DNA of 64,000 bases. It comes from Hygrocybe punicea (lineage: Eukaryota; Basidiomycota; Agaricomycetes; Agaricales; Hygrophoraceae). Below the pieces are notes generated by a model. That model was not told the origin of the DNA. It ran no database searches and saw only the letters and a program-made list of their open reading frames with translations. The translations under genes and the position numbers were made by a program. The stretch lies in assembly GCA_963556145.1 (NCBI GenBank), contig OY744472.1, positions 2,914,001 to 2,978,000 on the forward strand, in the 5' to 3' direction. Below are positions 57,860 to 64,000 of the stretch, one piece after another; the stretch's first letter is position 1, and every line of letters begins with the position of its first letter.

Positions 57860-60476
57860 GATCGAAAAAGATTGTGTTTCATTCCTATGTGTTTCGACCC
57901 ATTAGTTCTTGAAAGATCTACTAATGTTATGTATGGCTACTAATGATGAGGTAAACACTACTAGTGCTAGTACTAGTAGGTTTCCACCGTAACCACAAAC
58001 TGTATTGTAGTCAACCATGGTTTTTTTTTACCCGCGGTGCAAGGAAAACCTTCGGGAGACTCAAATCATCACCCATTATGATCGCATTCCTCCCTCGATT
58101 CTGTGGAGCTGCCCCCCCAAAACACGACGCCCAGTTTTAAGTTTACCCGTGTGAGTATTATTCCCACGTGTCCGATCAAATGGACAATGGACACGCTCTT
58201 GAAATAACGTTGCGCGCATGTTGAAAACGACCGGTTCTTTGACATGGGAAAGAATACCCCTGTCGAGCAGCGTCATCATGGGAATAGCCAGGTCAACGAG
58301 GCTATGAGAGCCTCAAGAAGGAATGGTGAACAACCTGCCAGTGGTGGTGCCAGAGGTTGACGGTATAAGCCTCAGCACCCGGACATGGTGCATCAAAGCG
58401 ATCAGATCGTGGCTAGCGATAATCCTTACCCTGTGTGCACTGCCGAGGCGGAACACTAGACCGCTGATTCTGACAGACACAAAATTGAAAAGTGATCGGG
58501 ACATCAGGTAGCCGTTCCGATGACGCAACCGTTTCCAGTCATGCGTGATTGCGGAACTTTTCTTGAACGCTCCGCCTCAAGCACCCAGCAATAAGCGCCT
58601 AGAATGGTCTTATTCGTATTACTGCGCAAATGGGTTTCCTTGGACTCAACAGCGTTGACTGTTGGGAAAATACAATAAAATCTTGTCGCTCTCTGAACGA
58701 CACTGCCGAATCCATGATGACGTGATTCATCCCGAGAACAACGAGGTGAACTTGGGGTGCCCGTTTCATGTATTTCACGCCGCGTGATTAGTCCATTTTG
58801 GCTTGCTCTCGTCGCGAATCTTGTATCGACTTCAGCGATGTGAAGATATTTACGAGTCAATGATTCAAGTGCTTTCGTCAAGAACTATGTCATTCGATCG
58901 AAATGAACAATTTCCCGGAGTTGCTAGATCGGTGAAGCATGTGAAGCTTACAACCAGCAACTGCTCGGCATGAAACAACACAGTGTTATCATTATACTGC
59001 CACGATACCCTGGCAGCGACCAACGTACTGCCTCGGGAATCTCTGCCAAACACCTGTGATATTCAGACTTTTTTAAACGTTGAGAATGAAAGTCAACGCA
59101 AAACTTTCCTTCTCCCGACTTCTCGATCCATGATCGTTGAGCGGTTCTTTTTTTCTTGCAGTCAATGCCCGCGACCTTGTCATATACATCATGGAAAACC
59201 TACTTTCACCATGGATGAGCATGTTCTTCTAGAGTACGTAACACATCCCCGACAACAAATTTAATTCTTCGGCACAACTTGCCCATGCGGCCTGTGAACA
59301 AGGAATGAGTGGTTTATCATTGGAAACTATTCTGGCATATGAGCGGCGAAACACTTGCGTGGATGCAACAAGATTGTAATCCCTGTCAAGATATACCATT
59401 CCTGAACGGCTCAAAAAGCCGTCCGAAGCAGGGGAGGGATCCAGCCATGTTGCATGTCTGAATAATGTTATTAAACATCCGAGGACGGCCTCTGAGAGCA
59501 ATTTCCCCATGTCTGTGTACCCCATACGAATGATTTGTCACATGTTGCCGAGATAATGTAATTTGTCGCCATGTGAGAACAAGAGCAATGTGATTTTCAT
59601 CGGTGTGCACTAGGGAGCGGGCTAGTAACCGTTCTTCCAGTCTGCTGCATCGACTTGTTGTGTGATCCCGAGATGACACCTTTGCTGTCCTGCGAGAAGG
59701 CGACAGGCATGACAAACTCGGTCGGCCCTTAGGGAGTAACAATTTATCTGTGTTCTGTATCCCAGAAACGGATTGCCGCGCTTGGCAACGCGACATGTTA
59801 TGGCTGTGTCATATGGCTCCGAAACCATTTCCCCCACCATGTCACAGGCAGCTCGAAATGACTCGTCTGCTGTGCCGTGAAAAGATGGCACGCCATACGG
59901 AATTGTTATGCTAAACGTTGAAAATAGTAACCTTGCCCATCCAAACGGGGGTTTTTTTTTGGTGGGAATTGCGGTAAGAATTGCATCGACACCGTTGACT
60001 ATTCGGGCGCAAAGGGCGGGCCTGACAAGTAAATGTGAGCAGCTCTTTGCAAGATGATGTTGGCAAACTCAGCTACAGACTCGCCCGCATCCGCAACATA
60101 CCCTCTTCATGCGTCTACAATATTATTTGCTCATTAAATCCCAGACGAATGACGTGTGACAGAGAGTAACTCACCCGGCACCATTCAGTAATCAATCTGA
60201 TAGGGCAGTCTGGACCTTTGAAAAGATCTCCAGTAGGAAAGCTCAATTTGCATTACGAAGTTCAACACCAGCAGCCGCTGTGTATTGTCCATAAGCTAGG
60301 AAATATTGAGTAGGAATAACTTTCTTGACTTAAAATCGCCGTTGCGAAGGTGTGACATTTATAATTGGCATGTATCAAGTCAGAGGCTCATAACCTGTGT
60401 GTATACCGATTGGGCAGTTGGGAACCTGGTGGGTGCTGTGATCAATAATGACAAATATTTTGTGTCGGACACAGAC
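57860..60476. other. 2.6-kb interval, degraded sequence
   Basis: Several minus-strand frames of 60-136 codons (for example 58504-58881 and 59386-59796) follow one another without clean splice connections or motifs. Given the NACHT remnant just to the right on the same strand, this may be the decayed C-terminal part of that gene, but I cannot show it. Confidence 0.35.
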
Positions 60477-61040
60477 TCAAAAACCGATAGATAGCGTACC
60501 TGAATTCGGCCGCCATAGGTTCTGATGGAGATAATTTTTGAGAATGATGTTGATGGATTGTTCGCTTTGCAAGAGGCGATTCTCGAAGAAACTCCTTGTA
60601 AAGTTGGGCTCTTCCTTGCGAAAGGATCCACCTAGAATGAAAACAAGCCGGTCATTTGAAAAACAATATTCCAAAATATGGATTTCAGTTTCGGTCCAGA
60701 TGAACAGGCCTGCAGCATGATCCGTGAACTGGGTGGTGCGAAGTCCTGTGAGGGACGCATACAGGGATATGTACCAGCGAAGCGATGCTCTTTTCCAAAT
60801 AGATCTCCCGGCTGGAAAGATCTCCAGTTTCAGGGTCTGTGGTAACATACTTGTCGAAATGATCGGTATATGCTGCTCTCGACCGGCGATGAAGGACCTG
60901 GACGACGGAGGCGGGACCATATTTCATAACGGCGCCAACGAAGATTCGGTGTCGTCATTGTGGATTAAGAATTATCATACCCACACTCGTCCAAGGCATC
61001 AAGAACAACGACCAGGAATCGCATGGCAAACTATTATCCA
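60477..61040 (-). pseudogene. NACHT-type NTPase remnant
   Basis: On the minus strand, about 61020-60981 encodes FLVVVLDALDECG, the Walker B motif of fungal NACHT NTPases. Further down the frame reads DLSSREIYLEKSI, then, after a frame change, RWYISLYASLTGL, GLFIWTETEIHILEY and ILGGSFRKEEPNF, which follow the family order. At least two frame changes and stops separate these blocks, and no P-loop (GxxGxGKS) was found upstream between 61040 and 62250. Fungal NACHT proteins act in non-self recognition; this copy looks dead. Confidence 0.65.
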
Positions 61041-62421
61041 ACATTATGGTGACAATTTTTTTTGTCTTCTGCAACCTCCTGAAGCGACTCAGACCGTGAC
61101 AAGTTGATATCTATATCGGATCCGTTCTCGTTTCCTAAAAAGTCATGATCAGTTTCTCGACGGTTAGCTCTTGCTGGACGTTGGTGGATGGACGAGTTCC
61201 CCCTGCAAGGACCAATTTCCAGATCTGCGGCGGTGTGATCGACCGGGACAGTCGTACGTGCGGGCTTGTTCTAAGAAGCCCAATCGCAACATACCAGTAC
61301 CGGACGAACATGGTCTGCCAACCGGGAGCCTGAGTACAGAACAAGTATCCAGTATTCATTAATATTCATTAATATTCATTCCGTACGTTGTATTATGTAA
61401 TAAGAAATATTCGTATTATTCCTTTTTCTGAGTCCTCAGTCGCACTGGCGACAAGTCTGGTTGGATGGTGCATCGGTCTTCCAAGACGTTGTTTCTACGC
61501 TTTTCTGGGTTGCGGAATGAAACAGAGGGCGAAAGTCTACAGGAAGAAGATTCACATGAAACGGGTTGCTTGTCAACCATCCGGCGTAGCGTCGGTCACT
61601 GATTTGCTATACCAACGTCTCCAGGCCGGCGGCGTCATATTAATATTTTTGGAGTTGGATGACGAGGAATTTCGGAACGCTATAAGATGGTCGCCCTCTC
61701 GCTCGTGACGACACCTATTTCACCTTCCTCCGAATACCTTTGCGGCTTGCCAACTTGCGAGGAAATGGTTCGAGCGGTACCCCGTCAGTAACTTGAGTTG
61801 GATGTTTGCCTGCAGAATTATCACTTGTATAGGACCGAGCTGGAGTTGTCTCATTAATTGGATTCGAGTGGAACGATCTAGGTAATGGATCTTGTTGACG
61901 TTTCTTGAAACCATGGAGATCTCATGGGTATGTCACGGTCCTCTCACTCTTATGTAAATCATGCAACACGTATGCTGGAAAGGAACACGGCGGGCCACAA
62001 GTCGGAACTGCGGACAACAGGTTCACAGCCGCGTCTCCACACCAAATGTGTCGCATGCCGCCATAGCACAGGATGATATTCAAGTTATTAAGCCACGGAA
62101 TTTCAAAATCACCGCTTTGCTGCCTTTGCAAGAGTCGCGGAGGAATTGGTAGCTTGAAGGTTGAGGCATTTTGTGCTTCTGAATCCCGAAGGTTCGACAA
62201 CGGCTGTAATTTTGTTGTTCAGTTGTTCGGATATATATAATTACATCGTTGTCGTCCAATTTTTGGCCGATGAATTTTTTTTTAGCTGTGAGGACCGCTT
62301 GCCCTAAAAAGGAATTCCGTTGCAGTGACCGCTACCACGACCAGGCTTTTATCCTGTGACAGCACTGAGCCTGCGGCGTCGTTTTCCTCTGACAGCCAAC
62401 CGACTTTTTGAATCATCTGAA
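61041..62421. other. No supported gene; likely decayed 5' part of NACHT gene
   Basis: Minus-strand frames are short (61135-61359, 61720-61914, 61922-62200) and show no P-loop or effector domain. ATTAATATTCATT is repeated in tandem near 61355-61380. Confidence 0.4.
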
Positions 62422-63115
62422 ATGGCAGGAAGACCCTCCACGTCCAGTTCATCCACAATATCCATCCCGCAAACGGCCGCAGCTGGCGGCATCACCATCA
62501 CCCAACCTCCACAAACCGCCACATCCTTCTTCAAAATAGCCCCTCAGCAGTTCATCACATTTGCCTGGAACTTCACGTCTATCCTCGTAACGCCTACGCA
62601 CCTGACGGTGTCCGCCGTGTGCGACAACGGGAACACGTATCCCGTCGGCCCAACCGATGGTATCATTCCTGGTACGGCGACGAGTGTAGTGTGGGATCCA
62701 TATGGCTATGATCAGGCAAATCCAAATACCCCGCTGGCACAGGCAGGCTACACGCTGCATGTTTGGGACGATAGAGGACCTGGTGCTCCCCGGCGAGGAG
62801 GGTATATGGAGCCCAACAGTGCGCTGAGGTTTGCATTGTACACACCGCAGGCGTACACGCCGCTTGACAGCGGTAAGCTGAGTTGCTCACCAGTCGCATC
62901 CTTTCATCCCCTGCATTTTACGCTACGGTCTGCGTTTCCTTTTCGTTATCTGATGCAACGAAACGCTCTCATTTTTAGGGTGGACTTGCGCCGGTTGTTC
63001 CGGATCCCTGACAGCATACACAGCTCATCCTGCGTTTGCTGGGATCATTGCGATGTTCGTCATCATGCTACTATCTGGTTTCCACCTTCTTCGACACGCA
63101 CCGGGTCTACGATAA
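62422..63115 (+). CDS. DUF7137 membrane protein
   Basis: Two exons, 62422-62872 and 62979-63115, close in phase (195 aa from this ATG). The DUF7137 core is clear: GGITITQPPQTATSFFKIAP, FITFAWNFTSILVTPTHLTV, NTYPVGPTDGIIPGTATSVV, WDPYGYDQANPNTPLAQAGY, FALYTPQAYTPLDS, then WTCAGCSGSL and a C-terminal membrane helix (AGIIAMFVIMLLSGFHLL). Members are fungal secreted or surface proteins of unknown function with a signal peptide, a Ser-rich linker and one membrane helix. No signal peptide follows the ATG at 62422, so a short upstream exon is probably missing from this model. Confidence 0.85.
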
Positions 63116-64000
63116 TCCCGCGCCGTGGCACAACGCGGAACAGCATGGGAGGTTTCACTTTGCAGACCGGACACTCTTACAGTACGATGTTTGCCTTTTA
63201 CATTCATTTACATCATTTGGACACTATTCATAACATCGTACATGGCGCTCGCACCTGTCTCGTATCATAAGACTCACTCTTTTCGTCCTTTCACTGGATC
63301 ATCACATGTCTTACTCTTGGCAACGCCTACTTCATCGCCGGACCCGGCAACACAGCAATCTTCTGTACTTGCAGGAGTCCCGTGGAGTTAGGTTTGACCT
63401 TGGTACTTTGACCATGAGCACCATTTCCTATTGGCAAAACGGGCCCGTTCGACCGGTTTGGCTTCGTTTCATGAGTGAAGGCATCCTTGTAATACGGGTT
63501 TCAGGGAGCAATAATGCAGTCAGCATCGCCACCCGATACAAGCAATAACGAAAGCTTGACCCATATAATGTTTTCTCCATCACTCCATCAGAATGCCGTT
63601 AAATAAGTTGGGTAGTCTTTATGCAGGACCATTTGGACATGCAAGTGCTCGGACTAGCTTCTAAGGTCGCAAATCACATTTCAAGGTACTTGTGCGCAGA
63701 CGGGTGAGCTCGAGATCTCGAGATATTATTTGCTACGGTTCTGGATAGGAAGCAGTTGAGACAAGGACTCCTCGCATCACCCCCCCATCGCGACGTCTCA
63801 CACGATTCACCACTTTTGCCTCAGGTTTGGGCTTGTTCTGGCCTTTCTGCCTTTCCAGTGCACCGCTGGCAGCAACATTAGCGACCTGATTGTCGACCCA
63901 AATGGGGTCCCGAAGCTGCAGATGCTATTACCAGCGGGGACGCGGAACTCCGTTTTGTTGGAATATAGTAATGTTAGTTGACAACCAGCCAGGTACACCG
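63116..64000. other. Right edge, no supported gene
   Basis: Beyond the DUF7137 gene no family motif appears. A plus-strand frame near 63858-63972 (DLIVDPNGVPKLQMLLPAG) is open to the edge after a possible acceptor site and could be an exon of a gene that continues outside the window. Confidence 0.3.

Overview
The window is from a filamentous basidiomycete, almost certainly a mushroom-forming agaricomycete. Genes are split by many short introns (mostly 50-65 nt, GT-AG with some GC-AG). Several families are ones known mainly from agaricomycetes (DUF6533, DUF7330 and DUF7137 proteins, Kre9-like GPI proteins, WW-like membrane proteins, a NACHT remnant). There are no operons and no bacterial signals. 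All identifications come from reading motifs; no database search was run.

Layout. Positions 1-19400 are largely repeat territory: a 150-bp satellite (1-1455), a BiP/HSP70 gene fragment, two host genes (2455-3435 and a DUF6533 membrane protein at 3680-5605), a truncated transposase joined to a foldback element and a 34-bp minisatellite (6575-8880), a decayed Ty3/gypsy element split by a solo LTR (8906-12275), a Cys-cluster gene of unknown role (12475-13874), a 62-bp tandem repeat, a second inverted LTR copy (16244-17168) and a small inverted repeat (18204-18437).

From 19439 to 57859 the window is gene-dense. In order: Kre9-like GPI protein, DUF7330 protein, short-chain dehydrogenase, single-pass membrane protein, three-block RRM RNA-binding protein with a long Q/N/H-rich tail, an unrecognised 660-residue protein, a WW-like membrane protein with frame lesions, an APH-type kinase-like protein, an F-box/LRR protein, TFIIA gamma, an unrecognised mushroom-type protein, the NFX1/FAP1 zinc-finger protein, a MOB protein, a Ybp2/glomulin-type protein, an IKS1-like kinase and a C2H2 zinc-finger factor. 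These are independent housekeeping and regulatory genes (transcription, RNA binding, protein turnover, signalling, cell wall); I see no metabolic cluster. The last 6 kb hold a decayed NACHT NTPase and a DUF7137 membrane protein.

Most exon structures were solved by requiring reading phase to close at every splice junction. The most unusual result is gene architecture: five introns close only with GC donors, and several exons are tiny (5, 8, 14, 16 and 18 nt). The minisatellite-anchored foldback at 6771-8880 and the solo LTR with a target duplication inside a pol gene are the clearest mobile-DNA observations.
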